From Marthasterias glacialis (Eukaryota; Echinodermata; Asteroidea; Forcipulatida; Asteriidae), in assembly GCA_911728455.2 (NCBI GenBank), contig OU452228.1, forward strand, positions 24,290,450 to 24,354,449: a DNA stretch of 64,000 nt. The letters run 5' to 3'. Position numbers and translations under genes: made by a program. Below, one piece after another: positions 11,110-23,000 of this stretch; the first letter of the stretch is position 1; each line of letters starts with the position of its first letter. A model generated the notes under the pieces. The model made no database searches. It was not told the DNA's origin and was given only the letters and a program-made list of their open reading frames with translations.

Positions 11110-13693
11110 ATGTCCCAAACCGGCAGAAAAATGGACAGCTCTGTGCTCAATAAATACACAGCTTTATTCGGATTGTATGGCCTTTCTGCGTCATTCATAC
11201 AAAATTGCTTATTACGGAGGCCGGTTTTATCTGGTAAGAAGATAGATGTGGACTTTCTAATCACTTGAAATGTTAACGTGTTTTCTGGTGCCCAATTTTC
11301 GGACAGAAATTATGTATGCATATACACACGAAGCATTAAGGAGAGCAAGGAATGTTACAAATATGGGTGGGTGGTGGTACAGGTCATCTCAGACCAGAGC
11401 CAGCTCGGTCCGAGTCAACTCTGTCTGAGGTCAACTTGGTCCGAAAGAAGTCAACTCGGTCCGAAGTCGATACAAACTTGGGTTCCCAAACTAGGACTGA
11501 ACGCTTATGTTGGCAATGATTTAGTAAAAAACATAAAATCCATGTCGGTTTAGCATGACTGATCCTTTCGTCTATATCATGTATGCGTCTGTGCAGTGTC
11601 TCTTTGTCCGATTCTTGTATACTTCAGGACTTGTGCTTGTCAATGATGAACTCTTGATTACCAGGTGTATCAACTGGCATGAAGTTCTTGTTTAAACGAC
11701 AGGTGGATTTTTAAAAAAACATTTCTGTACAGTGGTTTATAATGTCGTGGTTTAGATATCAACAAATACATTTTTAAAAAAATGGTGGATTGAGTTTAAT
11801 TAATCTTCTATTTTATGATTTCCATTAACTTTCGAGATTTAAAATAATACATTGATAACTTTTTTTCCCTAGTTAAATATTTTCCGTTTACAAAAGTTAT
11901 GCAAAATTTAATCAAAGCTAACTTTCAAGCAAAAAGACCTTGAAAACTAATAATAATATTTTTGTACAGTTCTTACAATGAAGTGTAAGTTGCAACATCT
12001 TGTTCATATACACGTACATTGCCATTTGCGACTCCTGCTCAGTCCCAGTTGACTTGGGACTGAGATGACTTCAGACCGAGATGACTCGGACAGAGTTGAC
12101 TTCAGATTGAGTTGACCGGCAACCCAAATACCAGTACATTTACACTTGCAGCGAATCAAATTTATTAATAACAAAACAAATTTGCATCTCACACTGATAC
12201 TAAATCAAACTTTATTGTTGGGTTAGATTATGTAGTAATAAATAAATAGAACAATTTTACATTTCCCCAATGTAAGTAGGAACTAGCCTAAATTGGTTTT
12301 GGTAATTAAATTTGAATTTTTTTGGGAAAAAATGAGTAATACTGTGTGTCCAGCTGCCACTTATTCACTTTGATTTTTTATGACCATATATGACAATGTT
12401 TGGGTTTTTGTTAAACAATCCTCACCCACTCGTCTTGTAATAACGTCTTTGAAGTAGGCCTGTATCTGCATTATATAGACTATAGTTGTGTTGTGTTGAG
12501 CACAACGTAGAAACCCGCAAAGTTTCAAACTTGCCCCAGCAGGAATCCAACTTACCTTGGCAAGTATTATAATTGTGCCGGTTTTTACTTTGTGCCCAAA
12601 AGTTCTATCACAAAATCTTATTTGGGTAAATATGGTAAAAAATGCAGCGATTGGATTCAGCATCTTTGTTTAAAAAAAATGGCCAGTGTTCAGTGTCAGA
12701 GGATATTAAACTTTAATGAAGATATGAAACATTTCTTTTGTTTGCAGGAGTACACAGGCACGTCCTGTTTACCTTAGTCGGAGCTGGTATTGGGACATTT
12801 GCTGGCGTTGTAGAAAAGGAGAAATATGGCAAGCGTGACTTTTACATTGATGATTACATCAAGAGGCACCCTGAAGACTTTGCAAAAGGTGAACTAACCC
12901 GCAGTTTAAATAAGCCATTTGCGAGTTACATTTAAAATAGTGTCTGGTACAATGATTTGATTGGTTCGCAAGTGAACACTCCCATTGGAGTCCTTAGACA
13001 GTTAGTTAGTTGTTCTAGTTTGTTGCTACGGTACATGGTCCGGGGCAGGCTTTTGTATAGCAACCTCCAGATAGCGTATCATGGCGGAGCAGTCTAGTGC
13101 ACCAGACTCAAGTTCTGGTGGTCAAGTCATCGGGGTGTTGGTTTGAATCCCGTTCATGTCCTTGAACAAGATGCTTTAATTGCTTCTCTTGACCCAGGGG
13201 TGTACATGGGTACCTGCGAGGGTAGAGGTTGATGTTGTGTTTGAAAAAGCCTTCGAAGGGCCACGGCAGCTCCAGCTGTATACTCCCCAGGGAGCTGAGA
13301 AAGAATACGTATTAACTGTAAAAATAACTGCCTTACAAGTTTTTATATTTTCCTCCATTGAGCTGTTTAGTGTTTACAATTTGTGCCTGCATAAAGTCCA
13401 GGCTTTTTTGGCAAATGTGGAATGACACAGTTTACATGGTGTATACTGTAAAAATGTTGGTTGCCTAAACCAGTATTTAAGTGAAATGTGCCAGTACCTC
13501 TTGAAACTAATTAGCCCCGATTTTTCTTCGAGACATTTTCAAAATACCTCTCACATGCTCTGGATATAATTTGAATGTATGAAAAGTGTTTAAAAACTTG
13601 CTCTTAACGTCCTCTTTGATATGCATTTTCTGTACAGGACCGCCAAAGAAAATGAGTGAGGAGTTTGAACTTTGGGTGCCAATCCACAAGTAA
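11110..13693 (+). CDS. NDUFC2: NADH dehydrogenase (ubiquinone) 1 subunit C2, complex I accessory subunit
   Basis: Three exons, 11110-11233, 12748-12888 and 13638-13693, with GT/AG borders and both introns in phase 1, join into a 106-aa protein ending in TAA at 13691-13693; the vertebrate protein is about 119 aa. Residues 15-35 (KYTALFGLYGLSASFIQNCLLRR) form a membrane segment. VHRHVLFTLVGAGIG is the second hydrophobic region. RDFYIDDYIKRHPEDF (71-86) is the family signature, and the tail KKMSEEFELWVPIHK aligns with the vertebrate KKTYGEIFEKFHPIR-like end. The gene product is a supernumerary inner-membrane subunit of respiratory complex I. The start at 11110 (AAA ATG T) is preferred; an in-frame ATG at 11131 is the alternative. 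A candidate polyadenylation signal AATAAA is at 13983-13988. Confidence 0.9.
11360..12137. mobile_element. Long inverted-repeat element with GTCAACTCGGTCCGA subrepeats, NDUFC2 intron 1
   Basis: The left end (about 11360-11470) holds imperfect tandem copies of AGTCAACTCGGTCCGA. The right end (about 12040-12137) holds the reverse complement (TCGGACAGAGTTGACTTCAG, tgggactgagatgactt). The two outer ends also pair (atgggtgggtggtggtac against aacccaaataccagta). The 570-bp interior is AT-rich and lacks a frame longer than about 60 codons. This is consistent with a non-autonomous foldback DNA transposon. Confidence 0.65.
13076..13200 (+). mobile_element. tRNA-derived SINE, family 1, truncated (NDUFC2 intron 2)
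   Basis: ATGGCGGAGCAGTCTAGTGC, ACTCAAGTTCTGG and GGTTTGAATCCCGTTC reproduce the A-box, anticodon-arm and B-box stretches of the full SINE at 34455. The body is cut short after cttgaacaagatgctttaatt. Intron 2 (12889-13637) holds nothing else recognised. Confidence 0.65.
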
Positions 13694-14049
13694 ATGCAGC
13701 CACCCCCCCCCCTCGGATTTATGGATTATTCACTGATGGAGTTTGGGGTTGAATTCAGCTCATCATGTGACTGTCTGTGTCTGCTTTTTGGAAGTTAACC
13801 TGACCTGGACGATTTTAGTCTCAGCTAGTCACTGATATAAATTGAGTTATAATACAGTGATACATGGAGAAAAACTTCCTGTAATTTTTGTTGGAGATCC
13901 CTTGCATGAGTTACCATGTTCAAGGTCAGACAATGAAGACATGTCTCAGAATGTCTCACTTTTTTCTGTAAATGTAATTTAAAATAAATGTAGGGTATGC
14001 AAAAGATGTCCAGACATCCCTCCAGCTAGCACCATGTGTCAAGTGCATA

Positions 14050-14353
14050 ATAGACCCCTTTCATTGACGTCACATACGACTACTGTCTGCCATGGTGTGC
14101 CATTTGGGGGGTCTAATTGCATGTAAAGGATCAACGGTGCCCGTATTGTTTTAAATGGGCACAGCACAGTAACACCATGAACACACGGGGAATCTGACTT
14201 CCAATTCCAAAATGGCCAACCAAGATTTATCGTGGGTGATGAATGATGACTCCACCTGAATTGGGTCAATTCAGCTGTCTACCAATGGGGTGTCTGCTGC
14301 TATCCACAGCGAGGTTGCTGTGTAAGCTTCTGACGTCACATGTAAGGGGTCTA
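14050..14353. mobile_element. MITE with CRE palindromes in both terminal repeats
   Basis: The ends are inverted copies: ATAGACCCCTTTCATTGACG on the left and the reverse complement of TGACGTCACATGTAAGGGGT on the right. A full TGACGTCA occurs at 14065-14072 and again at 14331-14338. The interior has no coding potential. It is related in design, but not identical, to the elements at 56426 and 60775. Confidence 0.65.
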
Positions 14354-15894
14354 CGGGCATAGAATTCCACAGTCTGAAGCCGTGTCCAAATCAAGCAACA
14401 TTGGCTATGGCCATTGTCTGCAACGCTTGACAATGTTGAAGATAACACCTTGTCATAATTACTGCCAAAGCTGTCAATTCAGACATGGTCTAATTTGAGG
14501 TACTAGGTCACTTTCTATAATAAAAAAAATGAGACCATTAGGAACTAGTACGGGCGGATTCTCAACGGAGCAGCCATCTTGTTTTCTGCCAATCAAATCA
14601 GTACAACTAAACTGAGGCTGGAAGGGAAAATAGTCTGGCCCCATTTTGTGTCATAAGAAATAAGTCTTGATTACACAGGGAACATGACCAACATGGTGGT
14701 GGCAAAGGTCTATTATCTGATGTGTCCTCTCCAACTACCATAAATCTTCCAAAAACAACCCCTTTACTTTCGCTGGCATCAAAACCAAGCTTGAGCGAGT
14801 TGTCTACAGGTTTGGGTAATGATTAATTATAGGCGGTCAGATTTTGATGGATCGATTTGTTGCAAAAAAAAAACCCTGTAAAAACCAAAAAAAAACCAAA
14901 AAAAAACAGCGTTTCAGTTAATAGCACTTATTTGGCTTTACAAGACAAAACTAGACTTTAATATACAATGGATATTGATAACAAATACACTGTACAAATA
15001 TAGTATTGATAGGCCTAAATGTAGTGGAAAGAATACAAATATTTTTAAGTGAAATCTGGACTGTTTCATCTTACAAGATGCATTTCCCCATTATCCTGAG
15101 TTTGGACAACAGGATAAAAAACAAATCAGCAAGACACACTATAGTTGAGATGATTATTTGGCTACACAAGACAAAAAGAATAAACACCGCTGAGGACTTT
15201 GAGAGTACAAGGTGACATGAGTTGACATCTTAAGAGTCTTTGATAGGAAAAACAAATCCATGGGAGTACAGATACAGTCACTGCAACCCAAAGCAACTTT
15301 TTGCAAGATGAGATTTTCTCTCAGGATAACGCAATCCACCGAGGTTGAGATGCCAGAGAGTTTATTAAATTAAGACCACTCTGAGATTCCAACTTGTAAA
15401 TTGGTCACAGTTTCAAATTGGTGTCATTCACTCCTCGGTGACGCACAGACAATTCACACATCAAACAAAACGGCTGTTTCGTGTTGCTGAACAGTTAAGT
15501 TATTTGTAGTGTTTTTTTTTCAGAGGGGGGGTGTCAACTTTTCAAAGTTCATCCTTTGCATGTGTTTTAAATTGAGTATGCAAGCATAGTCAAAAATGTG
15601 TTTGCTTTGAACTTGTACAGAAACAGAAATTTATTCAGTTATACATGCATGATATTCTTCCCACTGATAACCAATTTTTCTACCATCAGAAAAATCATCA
15701 GAATTGTTATTCAATAGCCTGAAAAGTATAAAAGCCTATATGAACATGTAGGTCAGCCCTTGTACATGAACTCAATCAAATGTTCCTACTTTATTTCCCA
15801 TGGGCAAAATATCATGTCTGGTTATAATGTTAAGACGTGTTACCAAGTTACAGCAAATAACATCTTGTTAATCTGTTGAGGGAAACTCCTTGTG
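14354..15894. other. Intergenic, apart from the repeat at 14560-14722 nothing recognised
   Basis: AT-rich sequence with A-rich simple stretches (14867-14910). The small frames at 15006-15339 have no family resemblance, splice context or polyadenylation context, and are not called. Confidence 0.5.
14560..14722. repeat. Short dispersed foldback-type repeat (ctgaggctggaag family)
   Basis: The words catcttgttttctnccaatc, aaactgaggctggaagggaa, tagtctggccccat and the terminus aaaggtctattat recur at 45030-45190 and, on the other strand, at 54745-54890. The ends resemble the AATAGACCTTT terminal repeats of neighbouring families. Confidence 0.55.
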
Positions 15895-16098
15895 TCGTCA
15901 TGATTATAGCAGTTAATGAAATAACCCAGTTACTACACGCACGTGCCCGCCCGCGGTCATATCACAGTTTGACAAAGACGACATCCTTTGCGTTGTGACC
16001 ACAAAGTTGCATGTGTGCAGTATCTGGGTGAGAGTTCATCTTTCCATGCACAGGCAAAAGCCTGTTATAATCATGACGACACAGCCCCTTTAAATGGG
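15885..16098. mobile_element. MITE of the GGGGCTGTGTCGTCATGATT family, older copy
   Basis: The ends are inverted (TTGTGTCGTCATGATTATAG on the left; TATAATCATGACGACACAGC on the right), with CACAGTTTGACAAAGACGNC and GAGAGTTCATCTTTCCATGC inside. It is a longer, more diverged relative of 21068-21236. A TTAA follows the right end. Confidence 0.75.
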
Positions 16099-16605
16099 TC
16101 ATGATTTTGTCATTTTGCCATTTTATCGATTGTTTGTCAAAATATGTAGAGTTTAAGTCATTTTATGTTGTCAGTTGCCCCCAAATTTGATTATCTTAGC
16201 ATGTGGGTGGACCCTGAGTGAATGCAATTTGCGATTTAAAGTTTGTAAATAAACAAAAATGAATGATTTACACGAGTTGGTTTGATCTTTCAGGCAACTA
16301 TCCTATTTTCTATTTTAAGATTCTTAGTTTTTTAATAATAATAATAATAATATGTCGTCAGACCTGATTACTTCCTTCTTGAAAGGGCAAGGGCACCAAG
16401 GCATTTTTTTCTTTAGAAAGGGAACCTCTATGAGGAAATTGTAAATTTCTATTGGAGCATTTCAAGGGCACCAATGCAATGACCAGGGGCAACGGTGGCA
16501 ATTGCCTTTGTTGCCTCTGTGAAGTATCAGGCCTGAGTGGTTCTTTAGAGTGCACATAACCTAGCAGCTAGATCAAGTTTATGAACTGGGCCCGTAATTA
16601 TCCCT

Positions 16606-16798
16606 GGGCCCAATTTCATAGAGCTGCTTAAGCACAAAAATTAGCTAAGCACAACCAAATTATGCTTACCAGAATATGGTTACCAGCCAAAATAGCATTT
16701 CACATATACCATCTGTGACTGGTATCTTGTTTATATTTGCTTAGCAAATAATTTTTAAGCAGTATTTTCTGCTTAAGTAGCTCTATGAAATTGGGCCC
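16606..16798. mobile_element. Family B inverted-repeat element (GGGCCCAATTTCAT...), about 193 bp
   Basis: It starts GGGCCCAATTTCATAGAGCT and ends with the reverse complement AGCTCTATGAAATTGGGCCC, with CTTAAGCA/GCTTAAG continuing the arms. Inside are the family words ggttaccagcc and aaatagcatttcacat. Other copies are at 32821, 34308, 38778, 39133, 54904, 55228 and 57544. Confidence 0.8.
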
Positions 16799-16967
16799 TG
16801 TTCTTTTCATCAGGCGTTCTTGGACCATCCCTCAATCTTTCTGAAATACCTGGGCAGAATATCATCTCAAGCATGTCAGGCTGCTTATATTAGTGCTAAG
16901 AGGTATCCATTACATGTACAATACTATTTCTGCCTTCGTAGGTTCCCATTCATACACCTTGGTTAAC

Positions 16968-17306
16968 GCCCCAGCTCAACATTGGTAAGAAGAAAAACTT
17001 AAATGTTCACAGATTGACATATATACCTTACATGGTAATGATGGTAGAAAACTTTCCTTGAAATATTTCTGCCTGAAGTGTTATCATTTTTAAATAATAA
17101 ATGAAATAACCAACATTAGTTTTTGTCTCAAAAACTCTGCCTAAAAGGAATGCGTACAAAAATGCTGAATGCATTTTTACTGTTTTCTCGCATATGAAAC
17201 AACGAAGCGAGCCGACATTTTCACATGTTGGGTTTTGTTACAAATGTCTTGATTTGTGCAAAGAATGGAAGCATTTTCAGTCAGTTTAACAATGTTGAAC
17301 TGGGGC
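16968..17306 (+). mobile_element. Family A element with visible terminal inverted repeats
   Basis: This copy shows the ends best: GCCCCAGCTCAACATTGGTA on the left and ACAATGTTGAACTGGGGC on the right are inverted repeats. The family words cttacatggta, gatggtagaaaactttcc and tcacatgttgggt run between them. That suggests a non-autonomous DNA transposon rather than a SINE. Confidence 0.7.
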
Positions 17307-17321
17307 TTTAAGAGAAGCTAT

Positions 17322-17440
17322 TAATGGTTAAGCGCCTTGCTCAAGGACAGTGTCATGACTGGAAATGGAACCCACACTCTGATGATTTAGCCATGAGAAC
17401 TTGAATCCGATGCACTAGACCACTCAGCCATGACACGCTA
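17322..17440 (-). mobile_element. tRNA-derived SINE family 1 head, truncated, minus orientation
   Basis: ttaagcgccttgctcaagga, a degenerate B-box (actggaaatggaacccacac) and the reverse of the tRNA-like head (actagaccactcagccatga) appear in the order of a minus-oriented copy. Confidence 0.55.
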
Positions 17441-19160
17441 GTTTATGAACTGGGCCCAATACCTTGTGCAAGTCTTGTGCATGTTTGAAAATGTGGGTCT
17501 GTTAAACTGACTGGTTTTGTTTTCTACACATTAAAACAAAGGACGCGCACTCAGAACCCAAGGTTCCTAAAATGGTTGAGACTCACACAGTCAATGTCGT
17601 AATGCATGTGAGAAGAAAATGATGCTTACAAGATTTATCTGATAAGCATACATTAAAGGGAACTAATCAAAAACACATTCTGTGTGATTTTAGCCGGTAA
17701 CCTGAGTCTGTGAAGCAAAGGTTTTCTGCGCTTAACAAAAATCACTGAAGTGACATTAAATGAAAATTACCAAACTCTAATAACCACCCTGGCTGTTTGC
17801 TTGAGTTATAATCATTTGCATGGTTAAATGCTGAGCCGTCAGTTTCTGGTTCACATCCCCTCATAGCCTGAACTACTCTGACCATCAACTTCAAATTAGT
17901 GGTGACCAAACAATTTCAATTACGAATAAGGAACATACATGTAGCTTATAATTTTAAAGATTTATCACTAAACAATACAAATTACAGTAGAATCAAATTT
18001 TTAAGCGAGTTTGTACATGCTAGATGTATCTGACACTTGCTTGACATATCTCTGATCGGGCTTTTTACTCCATTTCATTTATCACCGACAAAGTAGCAGT
18101 GATAAAGATAAAAGATTCAATGCGTATACATGGCGCAATTACAAAGCCCGTCAAGTGTATTTCTCTGGGGTACGTTTGTGGCTTAATGGTTAGAGCCAAT
18201 GACAAACAAACCAAACCAGCTATTGCTTTATACAGCCATTCATAAAGAATTCACCTTGTGTGTCTGGTTATTGCATGCCATCAGGTTGTCTGCTGTGATC
18301 TTAGGACTTTTGACAGTCATTTGTGAGTTGGATTTGAATAATGTCGGGTATAATGACTTGCTTATTAGTCACAAGTGACCACTTAAGTTTTCATTCCTGA
18401 GACTAAAGACAGTTGATGCATGTATGCCATATGGGTCAGGGCAAGTTATTTGCGTATTTACCTCATGCCCTGTCGAGTTGGCCAGCATGCCCTTCAGAAA
18501 AATTGCACTGTCACTACCAACTTGGCCAGCATGCCCTTGTACAATTTCTCTGATTTGGCCAGCAAAGGCCTGCCCCCATCTGTCTTAAGATCGAGGCCTG
18601 CACTCATACACAATTCTGAATTAACTTGTATGGCACAATAGTACCTCTGTTCGGGGAATCCAATTTGGGTGTTTACTTGTAAACAATCAAGTCATTTTAC
18701 CAGACATTCACATCTAACTCACAAATGGATTATTACAAAATGTTTTGGTACGATTATTGACCAGCATTTCTTCTTAAGATAACAAGACAATAGATTTATT
18801 GCATATTTTACATCATAAGAGCATTTCTAAAACCTTCACAATCATTTATATATACAGAAAATGGTGATTGATTTTGAGTTCAATCTACTTTATGCACACA
18901 TTTGAGTCGTATAACTAAAGATATTGCACTCTATATAGCCACAGTGGCCATTTTTGTTAAACACTTAGAACCTCACAAATATAAACTTTGACACAAATTT
19001 TTTAATTAAGTATGATTAAGGCTGACAGTTACATATTACAGAAGTTTGAAAAATTTCTTAAAAATTATCTCATCCATGAAACTTATCCTTTGTGACATGT
19101 GTACAAAATCTGTTAAACAGATTTTTACAAAACCTTAAATGTTCAATAAAAATGAATAAG
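17441..19160. other. Intergenic, no gene recognised
   Basis: AT-rich. A short direct repeat with TTGGCCAGCATGCCCTT occurs at 18479-18495 and 18521-18537. No frame, RNA gene or promoter could be supported. Confidence 0.45.
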
Positions 19161-19164
19161 GCAT

Positions 19165-19680
19165 TTCTTCTAAAAAGGCACTTCAACTGAGAAATATTTT
19201 CTGTAAACCGTTTACAGAAAGTAAACTGTTTATAAGGAGTAAACAGTTTACAAGGAATAACACTTGAAGGTTTTGCATGGTGGGAATACAATAAAGTAAG
19301 GATTTGCCGAGACACCATGTGGTTTAAATCTCTTTTGAGTATATGTGGTTCTGAAGGGACCGGTTGACCCCAATCGGTTCCTTCGGAACCACATATACAT
19401 GTACTCAAAAGAGATTTAAACCACATGGCGTCACCACAAATCCTTACTTTATAGTTTACAAGGAGTAAACAGTTAACAAGGTGTAAACCACTTACCAGCA
19501 ATGTTCGTCTAATTTTCAATGAAAAAGGATTTTTCTTCTAAAAAGGCACTTCAACTGAGAAATGTAGAATGACACAATAAACAGTTTACACAAGGTAATG
19601 TTTGAGTAAACCGTTTAATTGGAGTCAATTATTTACTTGGAGTAAACGGTTCACTTGCAGAGTAAACCTCTTATTCCTAC
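19165..19680. repeat. Cluster of GTAAAC/GTTTAC palindromes around a 160-bp hairpin, bounded by a 31-bp direct repeat
   Basis: The 31-bp word beginning ttcttctaaaaaggcacttc occurs exactly at 19165-19195 and 19533-19563. Between and after the copies are many variants of GTAAACNGTTTAC joined by aaggagt or tggagt (19203-19252, 19455-19490, 19578-19665). In the middle, 19292-19451 folds on itself: taaagtaaggatttg...ggtttaaatctcttttgagt against its near-exact reverse complement. No protein signal was seen. Confidence 0.75.
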
Positions 19681-20037
19681 AAAAACAATTTGTGACAATG
19701 TAGTTGATAATCTTGTTGATTTACTTGTTTCTACTTTTCAAAGTGCAGTATGAATCTTTACATTGATATTCAGGAGCGAATCCCTTTATAAAAACAACCT
19801 TATGCTACTACACTGACTGAGTAAAAAGGACACTTAAAATCTCCCCACAGCTAGAAATTTCCCTGAGATGTGATCAAATTAGCAGTGCATGGCTTCTGGC
19901 GTTTACATTTGCCGCACGATTAAGGCACTTCGGTCAACTGAAGAATAAAGCGCAAGAGTCACATCTCAGATTCTCTCATGTGATGCTGTGATGCAATATC
20001 AACATGTGGTCATGTCATGTGATCCTCTGGGTTGACC

Positions 20038-23000
20038 TCAAGTGTCGAGTTTGGGGAGCTTCTTTACCGCGGCTGTCTTCTTGATGGGACCATGTTTGGG
20101 ATCCAAGATGCGTTGATCGTTGGGCACACTGTGTAAAATGGAATGAAGTTTGTATCCATCACTGATATCTGCTTGGTTCAAAATTTAAGGACATTAACTT
20201 AATTTCTATGTTGTAATTCCTCCACTGGTCCTTTCCGTTTTTCAGCGGTGTCCATTACATGTAGTTTATTCTTGAATTATTTGATATGATCAAATAATTC
20301 TTGAATTATTTGATTTGATCAAAACGTGAATAAATTACGGTTCACAAACAACAGATATCAAAAATATATGTTGGAAATTCATAACTGTTTGTACTCTTTT
20401 GTTTTTTTAAACCGTTTAATTTAATTTAATGAAGCAGCCTAAAGTCTAAAACATTCTCATTTTTTGCAACATTAAAGCAACATTTTTTTAATGGCCCCAT
20501 GTTTCGACCCTAGCAGAGTCTTTCTCAAATGCCTTTGAGAAAGACTCTGCTAGGGTCGAAACTTGAGGCTGATTTTTGCATTTATATAACAGGTCCTTTT
20601 GGTTGATAAGCAGTTTGCAACAGCTTATTTTAATTTCCCTACCCACTCAAGACTGGACTTGAAGCAGGTTATTAAAGATGTTTTTGACTGAAAATTTCCG
20701 ATTGTGATGGATTCCAAAACATAAAACTGTAATATTTAATAGATACCAAATTTACAAATTCCTTATGAGTTATGGATATGAATTAATACCCGGAAGTTGG
20801 ATGATTTCCTCTGTTGCAAAAAAAAAAACTCTCTAAATACTTCATTGAACAACAAGCCAAAAAAGGTCAGTTTGTAGTCGGTCGACCGACTACAAACTGA
20901 CCTTGGTAATCGTTGAGTTCTGATGATCGCTCGCGTCTTTAGTGACTAGACACTGATGTCTCTGTGATAACAAAGTGCTTTGTTTTTTGTGATCGCTTGT
21001 CAAGTTTTCAGTCCCGTGATCATCGCGAAACAAAAAAAATAAATAAATAAAAATAATTGGAAATTAAAGGGGCTGTGTCGTCATGATTATAGCAGTAAAC
21101 GGAATAACCCAGCTATTACGTGCGCGTGTGTGCCGAAGGTCACATCACAGTTTGACAAAGACGGCAGTATCTGGTTGAGAGTTCATCTTTCCATGCTCAG
21201 CCACAGGCCTGCTATAATCATGATGACACAGCCCCTTTAATGTCCAATAATTTATTTCTAACCCCCAGTTTGATTGAATTGGTGTTCTTTTCGGTTAAGG
21301 AAACAAAATTGTCCTCCTCAGATTGCCCTCTCAACATTTTGCCTTTGTCCTTGTGTATTTCATCTTTTGCGATGTAGATTACATTTTGTATTTTATCCAT
21401 TTGTATTTTTGGGATGTTGAGTAAAAAAAAAAAAAAACTATTCATGGTTGATTCAAATCAACCCATAGATCAATAATTGTGGTTTTAAAATAAGGTTAAA
21501 ATTTAAACTGAAATCAATTGAATTAATTAACAGTAATCGGACTTGAATCAATGCTAATCCAACTTACTTTTCTTCTACCCTGCGCGTCCCTCGTGGGGTG
21601 GTATTGGTCGTCTTCTTCAGTTGACCGTTGGTGCTTGTAAACTTCAGTTCTTCAAGTTTCATCTTGGCCTGTATAACCACGATAACAAAATAAATTAATA
21701 GAAAAATGTGCGTGTATTTGAAGAAAAAAAATCATTTTATCATTTTTTTTGCGTCAATGCAACAAGGTCGTACGTCACATTTTTGGATGATTTAAAAAGG
21801 TACTTTATTTTATGAATAAACGGTCAAAGTTAGTATTTTATCCTAAATGTAATTAAAAAAGATACAGGTAGTTAACAATAAATTACGTCATAATTTGAAA
21901 TATGATCCGAGTAACAAGGTAATATCTTACACGTACATGTATGACATTGTTGAATTATGACGTCATTCCCCGTTGACTACAGGCAGTGGTGGTTTGTGCA
22001 ACAAAGTCATAAAAGATAGGACTTTTAACCAATTTAAACAGCGCATATTTGTCTGTGCAATAAGGTCATATCAACAGTTACCATAGTAAACAAGGCATAA
22101 AACTATTTTTATAGGCAACTAAGTTTACATATCACTTTTAAAGTTATTGTTTTAAATTTCTTCATAATTCCTGGACTGAATGGACTTGTCTTATAAACAA
22201 TCAGTGACTGTTTAAAACACCCCCAAACCTTATAAAGTGATTTACAGAAAAACAAATAAAATCCAAGTTACGACCCTGTTGTACGAATGCAACATTTTAA
22301 AAATAATATTACAGTATAAGGCAGACATTCAACTTTGATACAGCAAACAAACTTTGTACAATATTTTTCTGTTTTCTGTGATACTGAAGTTGAAAAAGAG
22401 AAAATGAGTTGTACAGCTGAGAAGTTTCATGCATGATGGGGTAGGGACAATGCTACTATAGATGGTTTAGTGTCCTAAATTAAATTATTGCAAAAAGTCA
22501 GGAATCTTCCCTTTCCCTACCCATCCCAAATAAAGAAATGAAAAAACAAAACAAAAAAACAATCAATTACATAAAACTATGTAAACACTGAATTCAATTT
22601 ATTAATTTCAGGGAAACATTTATTTTTATAGAACTTGTAGTTAAAAGAAACTGAAATTTCAAAACCAAAAAATGAATAAATCAATGAGGGAATAAAAGAG
22701 TAGCGACGTGGTCTTAACGGCCGTTTAAAACCGGCAGGGTTGTGGCCGTGTGAAAAAAGGACTGAGCTGAAGGTGAGGTCCTTTATCACACGCCCACGAC
22801 CTCATGCCATGACCATGCAAGGTTTTAAACGGTCAATTAAGATCGAGTCACTACTCTTTTATTTCCATTCAAAAATGCCCTTTTAGTTAAAAAGAATATT
22901 AATGTAGGCAATTCTGTAAAAACTTGCAATTCATGTCACGTCCTCAGGCTCCATTTGCAAGAAAGGTAAAATTGCATGCGACACTCAACGGTTGTGCTAA

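Noticed and set aside
19070-19519. 149-codon minus frame
   Set aside because: Crosses the hairpin and GTAAAC repeats; the peptide is itself repetitive and mirrors the inverted repeat.
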